In this document: positions 1-12,697 of the stretch, piece after piece
Position numbering within the stretch: position 1 is the first letter of the stretch
How the letters are laid out: every line of letters starts with the position of its first letter
Assembly: GCA_034008185.1 (NCBI GenBank)
Contig: CM067086.1
Location: 33,935,007-33,999,006 of the forward strand
Direction of reading: 5' to 3'
Length of the DNA: 64,000 nt
Source: Gorsachius magnificus
Taxonomy: Eukaryota > Chordata > Aves > Pelecaniformes > Ardeidae
The notes under the pieces: model-generated
Seen by the model: the letters and a program-made list of their open reading frames with translations, nothing else
Databases searched by the model: none
Told to the model about the DNA's origin: nothing
Program-made: the position numbers and the translations under genes

Positions 1-2587
1 TGACCTTTTTTAGGGGAAATATTTTAAGGTACCAAGCATATATGCATATATACTTATAAAAGTAAATGAGAAAAAAAGTTTAGGTACGATAAAATGCATC
101 AATATTGGGGGAATTTTCCTCATGCAATCTCCCACCAGTCTTACTGCTTTTTCTAGAATTGTAATACCACAAAGGAACTTCAGATCAAATCTACGGAACT
201 TGATGTACATTCCCTAAGCTGAGGAAAAATAAAACAGAAAAAGAAATAACATAACTCACGCAATGACAGAAGAGCAAATTAACAGAATGCTTCTGCAATG
301 ATATATGTTGTAGATTTTGTTTAACGTCCACAGATTGTCACTTCTTTGTTTCTATGAAGTTTTAATGCAAGACATTTCATTATATGCCATTTATGGACAG
401 GCATAAGACAGAGGTTGCTCGCTCCCAACCTATTTCAAGTGCTTGATGCACTGATGGATGGTGGCAGTTCGGGGCACACGTCACAGTCATGCTATTTCTG
501 GACATACATACAGTGAAGAGTAGTACGTGGTATGAATGTTGTGTTAGTTGTAATTACTATTTCTAAATGGAAAGATTCATATTAAAAGCTGTAACCTCAA
601 ATGTTCCTGGCCAAATTAGTAAATAATATTCTGCAACATAGCATGATAACAGGCTGCAGTTTGAACTAAAGACTGTAATGAGAACCAATGACAGACAGCA
701 CTATTCCTTCCTTCGTGTCATCCTCTCAGTCCTGCTTTTGCAGTCAAGCGCCACTAAATGCATTTGAAAGACTTCTGCCTTTACTAACAAGGCAGAGCAT
801 CTGGTGCTACAACAGAGATTCCTTTCCCTGCAGTGAAATTTTAAAGATTTCTTCTTCAAAAACAGCAAGATGACTAATTAGCAAAATTCTCAGTACAAAT
901 GCTAAACAGAAAATGCTAACATTTACACTGTTACAATGGCTAACACTTTTCTCCCAACAGGGTGTAAAAAAAAAAAAACACAACAAAAATCAGTTCAACA
1001 GATGTGAGATGGATCTTCTCTGCTTATGAAAGAGCTGTGATTTTTAGCAACTGAGTTACACAACAGTGTATACTGGAGTTTTGTTCCAGGCCCTGAACAG
1101 AATATCAACGTTTGAGAGAGGCAGCTGTTCGCCATGACAGCTACCACAACATCCAAAGAAATCCAACTAGCTAAGATAAGCTTAGCTAAAGCTCAGATAC
1201 CCAACAGGGAGATACATGATGTCCACCAAAAACACATGCAAAAAACTTGGATAGTGACTAGACTTGGAATCTAGCTGAGATTAAATTCCCTTTAAAAATA
1301 TACAGGAATGTACAACTTGAGATTTTCAACATTTTTTTACTCTAAAGGATCTGATAAAAAAGCCTCTGAACTCTGATGGCAGGACCACATCAGCCAATAC
1401 TTTGAGAAATAATTTTCTGAATTTTCTCCTTGAAATGAGAACAACAAAACCACAGCAAGAGCTCTGCATCTCTAAAACTTTCCTAAGAAAATACAAATAT
1501 AACAAGGAAACTTTGAAACATGGAAACTCAGATCTGCTGGATGAAACATATTAAAAGCAAGGTGTTTGAAATCAAAATCATAGCCTGTGCCTTTGAGGGG
1601 ATGGGATCTTCCTTTCAGACTTTCTCTCAGTTTGGCAAGTTTCATCCATTTCATGGATTAAACAAGTATCACATGGTTCTCCAAGATGTTGCAGAAATTC
1701 TTTGCATCTTAGCAGCCAAGTGAAGATTTGAGGTATTTTTCTGAGCCACACCAGCAGTTACTCATTAGTGTGCAACTGTTCACTGCAACAAATAAAATGC
1801 TATCAGCATTCCCAGATCTCCTGCAGCAAGCAAGTATGCAAACAGCCCATACAGTTGCTGGGTTCTGAGCTACACATTTATGAGATTACCCTTTCATTTC
1901 AGTCTAGCACAGCAGGACCCACTTCACTTCCATGACAATCCAGATGGAGCACTTAAGGACTTGAAAACAAACTATTTCAGTAATAAAAAAACCCATACAG
2001 ACATAGCACCTCCCCACAATCAGCAGATTTCATCTAGGCATGAGGGGAGTCAAAACAAACAAGGATACAATTATTCCTTAACTTTTTATAAGCTACTATT
2101 AATAGAAGAAAGCATTACAACAGAGCTCATAAAAATTAATAAGGCATAAACACTGTTGACATAATATGCAGAATAGCAGGATTTACTTCATCATTATTCT
2201 TTTCATGAGACGTTGGTAACATACCACTGATGCCTGTAAACTTGTTACTCAGAATTCACAGTTCACAGCACTAAAATATCATTTGCCCTCTCCATCTCAA
2301 AAACAATTTATTAGCACTACAGAAGTACTACAAAAAGCTTTCTGCAGGTGATGAGAGTTAAAAATCAATAAACAAACAAAGCAATCCCTTTGATCTCTAC
2401 TGCTATTTCCCTCTTAAATGTCACCATAACTAAAACAGCACTCCAGTTAACAGACACTAGGAATGTTGCAATTCTTAATGAAATATTGAACTGTTTTCCA
2501 AATGTCAAATTTTTGACTAGTTAAAACACACACACACACACATTCCCACAAGGGATTTCCTTTTTCTCTTCATGGGGATTTCTCTTT
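1..2587. other. AT-rich intronic DNA, no gene seen
   Basis: I see no coding exon, RNA gene or dated repeat here. There is an A12 tract at 966-977 and an (AC)8 microsatellite at 2526-2542. Short open frames have no recognisable similarity and no splice context. Confidence 0.6.
2526..2542. repeat. (AC)n microsatellite
   Basis: About eight uninterrupted AC units, 46 bases before a CR1 tail. Confidence 0.85.
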
Positions 2588-2640
2588 TTTATAGAATCAT
2601 AGAATCACCTCGGTTGGAAAAGACCTTTAAGATCCCACAT
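2588..2640 (-). mobile_element. CR1 LINE, extreme 3' end fragment
   Basis: The plus strand shows the reverse complement of a CR1 3' end: the ATAGAATCATAGAATCACC tail, then the conserved GGTTGGAAAAGACCTTTAAG block. The first 47 bases (2588-2634) are identical to the tail of the larger CR1 at 7234-7280, so both are the same subfamily. This copy is truncated to about 50 bases. CR1 elements end in short ATTCTATG-type repeats rather than poly(A), and both ends fit that. Confidence 0.88.
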
Positions 2641-5600
2641 AGTTAGTAAAATTCTTTTGAACACATTAAAGCAAATATAAAAACACATGGTGCCAGGATT
2701 CATTTGTTGTAAAACAGGATACTAACTTGTCCCCCATAATAAAATCACTAGTTAAGATTACAAAAATAAAAGCACGTTTTTTTGAAACTCTATTTCCAGT
2801 GTCAGTTCCTTGTAGTAAAACCCTTCCTTATCTACCAACTTCACCGACCAACAGTGTTGCTGAAAAAACAATAAAAATTACACCTGAAGTCTTACCCACC
2901 TTGCACATGATTGAAACAGCTATATTTCACAAGTGAACACTGTATGATGCACAACTTGCATTTCAAACACAAAAACATACCAGTTAAATTGAAGAAGTCT
3001 GCAAAACAGTAGGCTTGCTTTCTAAATCCTGACATAATTTTTAATTATTAGGGCTCATGTATCATTCTTGGCTCTAGGCATGGGAGGTGATTGATAAAGC
3101 CAAAGGAAAGATTTAGATTATTTTCCTCTTTAAAGATCAGCTTGCACTAGAAGTAGAGGTTTAAGTCAGCTCGTATTTCCGCTACCATCATACCTTCCCA
3201 AATACTGAATAGCCCTACCCACCAGTCTTCCTGAAATGAAGAAACTACATTATGCATTTTTCACAACACAAAAATGTTCATGAAATTCCATACATAAGTG
3301 ATATTTATTATCAGAATTACCATTATTCTTACTGGAATCCTCTTCTATTTCACCTTACTGTTGCTGTATATGACTGAGAAGCCTGCCTTCCTGCTCTTTT
3401 CCCTATGAAATACATAAAAGCAAGAAGCAAGAGAGTATATCTGGAAGGAACATTCGCTGACAGTCCGGTGTTCTGTATAAAATGTTGAATTATGGGGTGC
3501 AATGGAAACATTAAAATAATTTCTACTACTGTCCAGACATTAACACTTGCAACTCCACCTGATCTTAAAATTATTTTCTTTGGTCACAGTTTAGTCCAGC
3601 TCTTTATACTGTATATTTCATTTAAAATATTGCACAACTGAGAAGGTTGTATGGTTACCACGTCTTGGTTGCTGCACTCTGGCTCAACTCCAGCCTCTCC
3701 AAGAGCAGTCAGGCCTGGCAAGCTCTGCAGGACCTTCTCAGTAGGGGAGGAGGGCTGCGAGGCAGCTAAGAGAGCATTGATGTGCCTGCAGGGAGCCTGC
3801 AGCAGGTATACATACTGGAAGACTTGCAAGAGGAAGAGAAGGCTGTTCAGCAATGGCCCAGAAGCATACTGAATTAAAGTGGTCATGCAACCATAGCCTC
3901 CATGACAGCATGATTTCTGTAATAAGAATATCTGTAGTGGTCAGAGCAAAGGCTTGTCTGTGATTCTGTGTGGTTATATGGCTCCTCAGACCCTTACCAA
4001 TAACACACACCTATGAAGGTGCCAACAGTGAAACCACACAGACCTTTCCAAGGGTACTCCTGTACCTCCTGCCAAGGCTCCAGGCAACCAACCAAGCTGC
4101 TGAGCAGGCCCAGGCCTGAGCTTAAGCTAAGAGAGCAGGGCACAAGAAACTGCTGGATGTAACAGATAACAACGTGAGAAGTGACAGAATTCACAGACGG
4201 TGCCGCAAGGAACATCTGGATTTCATGGCCAGTTACACGAGGAAGAGCCAAACTTCATAGCAAACTGAGGGGGAGTACCGGGGACCTTTTGGGGAGCAGA
4301 ATTTTGCCAGGCCAGCAGTTGCTTGCTAATAATATTAGTAACACCATATAAACCTGAACTCCCCTTGGCAACAGTATCAGAAATACCGATTTGGGTACCC
4401 ATGTGACAAAACCAATGAGGAGAAAGTAATTACAAGTGGGTTGTTGGAAGAAGACTGAGTTAGAAAAGAAAGGTACAAGGAAGTGAAATGGAGGGTCAGA
4501 AAACTGGAAAAGCTGTATCAAGGTATGTAAATTATATGATCACTGCTGTCTGGGAATATATGCTGGGTGGCTCTGCACTTGAACACTGCAGCCTCAATCA
4601 GGACAAACCAGACCTGTTGTTCTGAGTGTTCCACGTGGTGTGAAACCTGCCTCTGTGGTCAGGACAGATGGAATGGGAGCTTTCCCTGGCTGGCAGGGTG
4701 GATCAAGCACCTTGGCATCACTGTGTCAATCCCCATGCCATACCTCGGTGAGCATCTACCCACATCTTAACACTTCCAAGAACGTTCTCCCAGCTTCTCA
4801 ACCTTCTGGTTTAAGGACTTTCTGAGTGAGAAGTTGCATCTATGTATTTAACAGCACATGGGGATTTTTCTTCCGTCAATTTGTTTGATGATATCTCAAG
4901 TCACATAAAACATCAGCAGATGCAACGTCCTGTGACAAAAAATACCAGGAACTGAATCACAAGATCTACAAAAGCATCCTAAACCTCTAAGCAAGCAAGG
5001 TGAAACCCGCATGAGTGCTGATGAGTGCAATGCATTATCCATATAGCAAACAGTCTGAGAGAATAGTTTGTTCTTCTAAAGTGTGCAAATGCCAAGCCTA
5101 CTTAAGAAACGTGTTACCAGATTCCATGTATCTGCTGGGATCGTCAGCCCCGTAGTGGGGGAAATATAAAATTCACCTTACCTCCGCCTCTGCTAAACTC
5201 TTCTTCCACAGAAAAATGGATATAACATTTTAAAAATTATTCCCCCTAAAAATAGTTATGAGTATTTATCACAGACTGGTGAAATGACCCAGCTGTACAG
5301 TCCAGCCTGTAAAAATAAATTCTGATATGGATTGAAGGATCTTGAACAGTAAGTGAAAATACAAATATGACATTTAGAAACCAAGAATTCTAGTATTCTG
5401 AGCAATATGGACTAACTTCAGGTTTTAGAAATTGCAAATTGCTAGGCATCCAGCTAAGGCCTGAAAACGTGCATAGTCTGGGCAACTGGGATAAACATGA
5501 CAATAAGAGGCTGGCTGTCCTTGTTTTTACAAATGCTAAGACTAGGGTGACCATATTCTCTACTAAGCATCAAAAGATGACTTGAAATTCCCTTGTTAGT

Positions 5601-7233
5601 TTTCCTACCTAGCCCCCACGTCGTCTCCCAGTCAATTAATGACATCACCAATGACATTACGAGCTTCACGTGCAATAACCCAGCCACTTGCAGGTCCAAC
5701 AAATTTGCACAGAGTACTGTGGGTCAGGGCAAGTATGAAAACAGGCAAATGTCATGAAGGAATCAGAGAACTCAAGCAATCATTCAAACATTTTGATACA
5801 ATGTCATTAAGATCCGTGACTTCCGTTTTCCATTAATCATGCCAATCAACAAGATGTGAGAGTCAGTGTTCTCCCTCTAAACTCACCATGAATTTCACAT
5901 TTCATTCACTGAGTATTGTCACTATTCATCTCCATGGAAACAGTTGTGATGGGAAAAACTCACTGGTATATTGTATCACCGACTGATTCAGACAAGATGA
6001 TTCTAATTAAAGAAGACTCTTTCTAAATATACACACAGCCTGAAAAACAGCAATACTAATAAAATATTTTTTAAATTATCTTAAAATATAGGCAGATTTT
6101 TATTAAAAATATTAAGACAGTCTCACGGACCGATGCACAGATTTACAGTAGAGAGTACATTGGTCAAAACCCCTCCTTTACTTAAACCAAAACAGTTCAA
6201 AAATTCTTGCTGACTCAATGTCTATATTTTTAAATGACAGCTGGCGAGTAATACCAATTAACCACTACAAACTTGTAAATAACTATATATATCATGCAAA
6301 CTTTCCACATACAATAAGACTCCTGCATTTTTTCCAATGCTTGCAGACGTCCCATGACATTTACTGCTAATAAAAATTGCAAATATACAGTAGAAACACA
6401 CTTACAAACAGGAAATAGGCCCTATGTGTCCCTCTGTGTAATTACAAGAGAGTGCTGCCATGAAGTGCCCTCCATACAGCCATCCTAGCTTTTCTCTTAA
6501 GATATTTTCACAGCTAGCCGACTCCTCTTTAAGCCATTCACTTGTCTCTTCCTGGGATATACATACATATTCATAAACCTCACCAAATATGAAAGGGCAT
6601 GAACTAAACCCAGAAATCCACTATGGAATTCTCCTATCACAGTATCTGAATTTCAGTCTAAGTAGTCACTCTACATATTAAGGGTTTACTTAAGGATGAA
6701 AGGTATTCCAGAATTTCAGGCTGACAACGAATTCCCAAATAGATCCATACGCATTCAGCTCCTATCTTTGTTTCCACGTTAATTAGGATAGATTTAAAAA
6801 AATATAAATTATATATTTGATTTTTTTCTTTAATGAATATGAACATTAATGTAGAGCAAAAAAGGACTCTTTACTTAAACTGAAAACGACATCAAAGTTA
6901 CATGACATTTCAAGGTCCAAAAAGTACTGTATAAAAGTTGGGTGAGCGGGATGGTGTCATACACAAAGAACCCGTATCAATGTGTCCTATTTCTTGGATG
7001 CAGCAAGACTTTGATAGAGTATCTTCAAACACAAGCCACTATCTCCTCTGGAAAGGGCTTCTTAACCTCAGGCAGAGCCACTCTACTGCAACCGTACTCT
7101 TTCCCAGGTTCGGTGCTAGCTTGGACTCCCCCCTTCTGCACCACACTTCACTGCACAACATTAACACATTCTTACATGCCTATAGCAATTTTTAGACAGA
7201 CTCTAAGAAAGCCAAGTATTTCAGATGAATGGA
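2641..7233. other. Intronic DNA with a GC-richer patch at about 3.64-4.83 kb
   Basis: Most is ordinary AT-rich intron. The stretch from about 3640 to 4830 is visibly richer in G+C than its flanks, with longer chance frames on both strands (for example 3584-3886 minus, about 100 codons). I recognise no protein family, LTR or CR1 in it. It may be an old unclassified repeat or a conserved non-coding element. Confidence 0.5.
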
Positions 7234-7235
7234 TT

Positions 7236-8512
7236 TATAGAATCATAGAATCACCTCGGTTGGAAAAGACCTTTAAGATCATCAAGTCCAACCGTTAACC
7301 TAGCACTGCCATCCCACCATTAAACCATGTCCCTAAGCACCTCATCTATCCTTCTTTTAAATACCTCCAGGGATGAGGACTCCACCACTTCCCTGGGCAG
7401 CCCATTCCAGAGCCTGACAACCCTCTCGGTGAAGAAGTTTTTCCTAATGTCTAGCCTAAACCTGCCCTGGCGCAGCTTCAAGCCATTCCCCCTCGTCCTA
7501 TCGTCTGTTACCAGGGAGAAGAGGCCGACCCCCACCTCACTACAGCCTCCTTTCAGGTAGTTGTAGAGGGCGATCAGGTCTCCCCTCAGCCTCCTCTTCT
7601 CCAGACTAAACCACCCCAGTTCCCTCAGCCGCTCCTTGTATGACTTGTGCTCCAGACCCCTCACCAGCTTGGTTGCTCTCCTCTGGACCTGTTCCAGCAA
7701 GGCAACATCTTTCTTGTAGTGAGGGGCCCAAAACTGAACACAGTATTCAAGGTGCAGCCTCACCAGCACCAAGTACAGGGGCACGATCACTTCCCTACTC
7801 CTGCTGGTCACACTATTCCTGATACAGGCCAGGATGCCATTGGCCTTCTTGGCCACCTGGGCACACTGCTGGCTCATATTCAGCCGGCTGTCAACCAGTA
7901 CCCCCAGGTCTTTTTCCACCAGGCAGCTTTCCAGCCACACTTCCCTCAAGGCCTGTAGCGCTGCATGGGGTTGTTGTGACCAAAGTGCAGGACCCAGCAC
8001 TTGGCCTTGTTGAACCTCATACAACTGGCCTCGGCCCATCGATCCAGCCTGTCCAGGTCCCTCTGCAGAGCCCTCCTCCCCTCAAGCAGATCAACACTAC
8101 CACCCAGTTTGATGTCATCTGCAAATTTACTGAGGGCACACTCAATCCCCTCATCCAGGTCATTGATAAAGATATTAAACAAGACCGGCCCTAGAATTGA
8201 GCCCTGGGGGACACCACTTGTGACCGGCCGCCAACTGGATTTAACTCCATTCACCACGACTCTCTGGGCTCGGCCATGCAGCCAGTTTTTAACCCAGCGA
8301 AGAGTACATCCATCTAGGCCATGAACTGCCAGCTTCTCCAGGAGAATGCTATGGGAGACTGTGTCAAAGGCTTTGCTGAAGTCCAGGCAGACAACATCCA
8401 CAGCCTTTCCCTCATCTACCAGGCGGGTCACCTGGTCATAGAAGGAAATCAGGTTGGTTAGGCAAGACCTGCCTTTCGTGAACCCATGCTGACTGGGCCT
8501 GATCCCCCCTGA
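7236..8512 (-). mobile_element. CR1 LINE, 5'-truncated, about 1.28 kb
   Basis: A minus-strand CR1 retrotransposon with its 3' end at about 7236 (tail reading GATTCTATGATTCTAT on the minus strand) and its 5' truncation at about 8512. It contains the short 3' UTR and the C-terminal half or so of ORF2. Truncation of this kind is normal for CR1, because target-primed reverse transcription often stops early. It is the longest and least decayed LINE in the window, with one frameshift and few stops. It abuts a plus-strand CR1 at its 5' end. Confidence 0.95.
7320..8431 (-). pseudogene. CR1 ORF2 reverse transcriptase, C-terminal part, frameshifted
   Basis: This is the part of the CR1 ORF2 polyprotein covering the reverse transcriptase palm and thumb and the C-terminal tail. 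The upstream half (8431 to about 7946) shows the canonical FSKAFDTV block, the VPQGSILGP motif and the FADD catalytic box. The downstream half (to 7320) is in a different frame and shows the conserved CR1 tail, including [22 protein letters not shown] and the [17 protein letters not shown] region. The frame changes at about 7955, consistent with a single small indel. The endonuclease and the N-terminal part of RT are missing because of 5' truncation, so it cannot be autonomous. Antisense frames on the plus strand over the same region are shadows. Confidence 0.93.
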
Positions 8513-8732
8513 TTCATAGTACCAAAATCAAAAGCCAGAAAAACTTCTTTACTTTGAGGGTGAAAGAGCACTGGAACAGGCTGCCCAGGGGGGTCGTGGA
8601 GTCTCCTTCTCTGGAGATATTCAAAGCCCACCTGGACGAAGTCCTGTGTAACATGCTCTAGGGGGGTTGGACTAGATGATCTCCCAAGGTCCCTTGAACC
8701 CTTGCCATTCTGTGATACTGTGTGATTCTGTG
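8513..8732 (+). mobile_element. CR1 LINE 3' fragment, opposite orientation
   Basis: The plus strand reads as the end of CR1 ORF2 and its 3' UTR: GGCTGCCCAGGGGGGTCGTGGAG-like sequence, then the GGTTGGACTAGATGAT block, ending in GATACTGTGTGATTCTGTG. Its tail octamer variants and 3' UTR differ from the neighbouring minus-strand copy, so it is another CR1 subfamily. It starts within a few bases of the 5' end of that copy, giving a head-to-head pair. Confidence 0.92.
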
Positions 8733-11116
8733 CTATTAAAATTCATTTATGGGTTTCATATTAATAAAGATGATACCACAGCATGTAGTAATTATTGACA
8801 AATTTATAGTATTTGGAATCCAACGTATTAGTTTGACACAAGACACTAAATTTTCATACATACAGTAGTAACACAATACAAATCAAGTGTAAATGTAAGC
8901 AAGTTGTTCAAGTAATAAACACACTTCAAGTTTGACAACCAGAAGAAAAGACTAGTGGGAGGAAAGATCTTTTCTCCTGCTACCATCTCAAAAGGGATTT
9001 AAACTTTTTCTGTATGACTTACTGTCTTCTACATTCAAAATTTTTAATTCCACCAACTCAAAGGGGTTCTTTTTATCAGCTCAAAAGTATGCACTCTTTA
9101 CAAATAATGTCATGTACATAGTTATGCAAAATAAAAAAAACCCCACTTCTAACTTAAGTAAAATTCAACGCAATTACCAATGACAGGTGGAACTATTTTG
9201 TTGCAATGCCAGCATAAACATGCCCCTTTTAGATGCTTCTTAAAAACTATGCATAGGTTATCTGTGCAAAAATGTGTCCAAATTATTAAGAAGATATCAT
9301 AGTTACTGAAAAGAAAACTAATAAACCTGGATATGAAAAAAACAGAACAGACTAACTGGCATCTCAGGTGCTTCCCAACTACTGCAAAACAAGACACGAG
9401 ATATATTCAGGAAGACAGAAAATTTATAAGCGCAGAAAGGAAATACTTCAATATGCAATATGATGGAGGTGTGGAAGCTATCACAGAAAGGCACCACTAA
9501 TCAAAAAGAAAAGCCATTTAAAATTAGTTTGTTTTTCTTGCAACAGCCAGTTAATACACAGGTCTCACAATTAACAGAAGTAATTTTGGAAGACGTTTGA
9601 TATTGGCCATTTCAAAATATATGCTAATGACCTACAAAAAGATCAAGTCTGTGAAGAACTGAGGAAGTAAATGACCTTCCTGTTCTGGAACGCTTCTGCT
9701 GATTTCTCAGATGTAAGATTTGATAAAATATGATAATTCTATGCTACTATTTAAAATTAAATTGTGTCCAACTGACAGTAGCTTTGCATCACTAACAAAA
9801 TTAGCTCTTTTAATTCTGATGTCTAATACATGACTTTTTGACATTAATACATTGAATTTTCTAATAATAAATATTTTATTATTTTGTTTCTCTAAGCCTT
9901 TTACATACAGTGTTATGAAGCACCCAGCAGGGAAGTTTATTCCAGAAGTATGCAAGCTTTTCTACAACCTATATATATATTTTTATTCTCCATATTTTCT
10001 AACTTTTCTAACATTAAACATTATGCGTATTTACTATGCACTACAATTTAACATGAATGCATAACTCAAAAGAGCCTGTTTTGTTATAAACAGTTCTTAA
10101 GATTATTTCATTTCATAATGAAATATGAGCACACTAAAGAAAAAATAAAAAAAGAACAACAGTGTGCAGAAAGCTGTTTATGACTTTGCTATCCTACCAG
10201 AAGTCATCTATTTTGGGATGCTTGTGGAAATGCATCGTTTTTCTAAAAAAACTGCATAAAACCACTAAACAAACAAGACACCTTTCACTTGAGAGGAAGG
10301 ATGAATTCATATAAAAATTAAAGAACCTTTGCTTTACAACCCTAACGCTTATTTTCCCAAGTAGCTTAAGCATTTTGATAGGAAATTCTCCTTGCAAAAA
10401 AAAAAAATCAATTATTTTATATACCTGAAATGTTGATTCTCAAAAACAAAAAAAACCAACTACATTATTACAAGCTGTGCACAATACAATGTAATGATGC
10501 ATCACTGTAGCTTTAATAATGAGTGTCATCAACAGTTGCACTCGTAACCTCATTTTAGCTGTTCAACAGGATTTGTACGGAGTTCCATTTTTGGTAAACA
10601 CTTGCATAAATCAACAGATTGAAAATCAGAAGCCTAAGGAAGAAAAGTGCCAAATTCTAATTAACTATATGTGAACAGAATTTCAAAAAAAAATTCCTGC
10701 ACATTTAGAAGTTTGAGATATACTACTATAATCCCCAAACCAAGCAGCTAATTTAGAACACACAACAGTAATTTTCAAAGAACTGTGGAAAGCCAGTGAA
10801 TTGTTTTCCTTCTCTCTACATAAAAATCTTGTATTAGTTTGTCCACATAGGAAGTAGGCCTTAAGAGATTAGCAATTATAATAGGCCACAGCAATGCTGA
10901 ACTGTCCCAAAATATAATTATAACCTCATCTCATTGTTTATAAGGATCATGTAAGGTCTTCAGGTCAACAACTACCTTTATTACTTCATTTTAGACAAGC
11001 AGAAAGGGGGTCCTAATCAGCAGCATCCTTAATCCCTAGAAGGATACATATAACATCATGATTTCTTGAGTGCTCTTTTCTTCATAAATAAATGTACATA
11101 AATTATGGGATAAAGA
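8733..11116. other. AT-rich intronic DNA, nothing recognised
   Basis: I see only AT-rich sequence with short A tracts (A12 at 10396-10407) and short chance frames with no family similarity. Confidence 0.55.
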
Positions 11117-11795
11117 TATTATCATACAGTCATAGAACAGTTCAGGTTGGAAGGCACCTTTAAAGGCCATCTAGTCCAAGCCCCCCTGCAATGAGCAGGG
11201 ACATCTTCAATTAGATCAGGTTTCTCAGAGCCCCATCCAACCTGATGTTGAATGTTTCCAGGGATGGGGCACCTACCACCTTGCTGGGCAACCTGTCCCA
11301 GTGTTTCACCACCGTCATCATAAAAAAATTCTTCCTTTTATCTGCTCTGAATCTATGCTCTTTCAGTTTAAATCCATTACCCCTTGTCCTATCGCAACAG
11401 GCCCTACTAAAAAGTTTGTCCCTGTCTTTCTTATAGGCCCCCTTTAGGTATTAAAAGACTGCAATAATGTCTCCCCAGAGCTTTCTCTTCTCCAGGCTGA
11501 ACAACCTCAACTCTCTCAGCCTTTCTTCATAGGAGAAGGGCTCCATCCCTCGGATCATTTCTATAGCCCTCATCTGGACCCGCTCCAACAGGTCCACATC
11601 TTTCCTGTGCTGAGGGCTCCACACCTGGATGCAGTATTCCAGGTGAGGTCTCACCAGAACAGAGCAGAGGGGCAGGGTCACCTCCCTTGACCTGCTGGCC
11701 ACGCTTCTTTTGATGCAGCTCAGGAAACAGCTGGCTTTCTGGGCTGTGAGCACACATTGCCAGCTCATATCCAGCTTTTCATCCAAAATTTGGAT
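11117..11795 (-). mobile_element. CR1 LINE, 5'-truncated, about 0.68 kb
   Basis: A minus-strand CR1. On the plus strand it begins ATCATACAGTCATAGAACAG, then TTCAGGTTGGAAGGCACC, which is a different 3' UTR type from the 7.2 kb copy. It runs through the C-terminal RT tail and stops near 11795. It is more diverged than the 7.2 kb copy and belongs to a different subfamily. Confidence 0.93.
11451..11786 (-). pseudogene. CR1 ORF2 C-terminal tail remnant
   Basis: An open stretch of about 110 codons matching the C-terminal CR1 ORF2 tail, with blocks such as SRSREVTLPL, RPHLEYCIQVW, DVDLLERVQMRA and RELRLFSLEKRKLWGD. The catalytic RT motifs lie upstream and are absent. Further homologous sequence toward 11240 is out of frame. 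Non-functional. Confidence 0.9.
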
Positions 11796-12668
11796 GAATC
11801 AATTTTCCTTCTCATGATCAAGTGGTATCCCAGATTTCACAGTACACAAGTTAGCACCATCACCAATTTTCAAGAATTCTCTCCATGCCAAAATTCTGAC
11901 ATCTGAAATACCTACAGGCCAAGTTTAATGATCTGCCATCAGCTAAAGGATTTTGGTTATTTTAAACTGCAACTAAAGCTTTTTCAGTCACTTCTCAAAA
12001 ACATGTAGAAATACCCACATAAAATCAGAAAACTTTACCCTTCACAAGTAATCAATTTTTCAAATACAGTAAATCGTATATATTTATTGTAGTCCCTGTG
12101 TTAATCATCATGAATGATTCAATAAGTTGCCAGCAAGGAACACTTCCTATTATCAGTCAACTAATATCCTGCCAGCTGCAATCATACAGCTTCTGTAGAA
12201 ATATAACAGATCACATTTACCTTGCAAATTATTATATTGCATTATCCGTCTACCTAAAGATATACCTACATAGTATGCAAAGGGAGTTTGATTTGTATTT
12301 GCTGGCATGCTGTTGTAAGATGATATAAAAGCAAAACAAAACCACATCCAAATTTTTTGTGGTTATCTTGTAGGTTCTCTCCCCCTTAACCTCTTCTAAA
12401 ACTGCAAAGAAAATGAAACAAAAGGTTATCCTACATCCTCCTTATCCAAGACCTGTTCCATGTTTCATATGTCAGTGAGGTGAATACATACCATCACTAA
12501 ATACCTTAACAGCATGAAAATGCTTATTTTGGCTGATGCCAACATATGGATTGCTTGCTTTAAAAAAATTCTGTGGATTACAAGGAGGTAGAGATGGATG
12601 ATTAAGAGGTTTATCATGGAAAGAAAAAATTACGACAGTAAATAAACTAGATAGGAAATAAAACTCAC

Positions 12669-12697
12669 CTGTAATCTCCCTCAATCCCAGTTCTGAA
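12669..12697 (-). other. Candidate 29-nt cryptic exon (speculative)
   Basis: On the minus strand, the same strand as GPHN transcription, a pyrimidine-rich acceptor TTTCCTTCCCCTTAAACAG is followed after 29 bases by a perfect CAG-GTGAGT donor. The sequence between is open in one frame, within a chance frame of about 100 codons (12472-12786). The length is not a multiple of three, so inclusion would shift frame after exon 1. This is motif evidence only. Confidence 0.2.

Noticed and set aside
7647..8324. Plus-strand frames of about 100 codons at 7.6-8.3 kb
   Set aside because: Antisense shadows of the minus-strand CR1 reverse transcriptase.
8513..8732. Twin-priming inversion as explanation of the two CR1s
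   Set aside because: Both copies have their own 3' ends and differ in subfamily. Twin priming gives only one 3' end.
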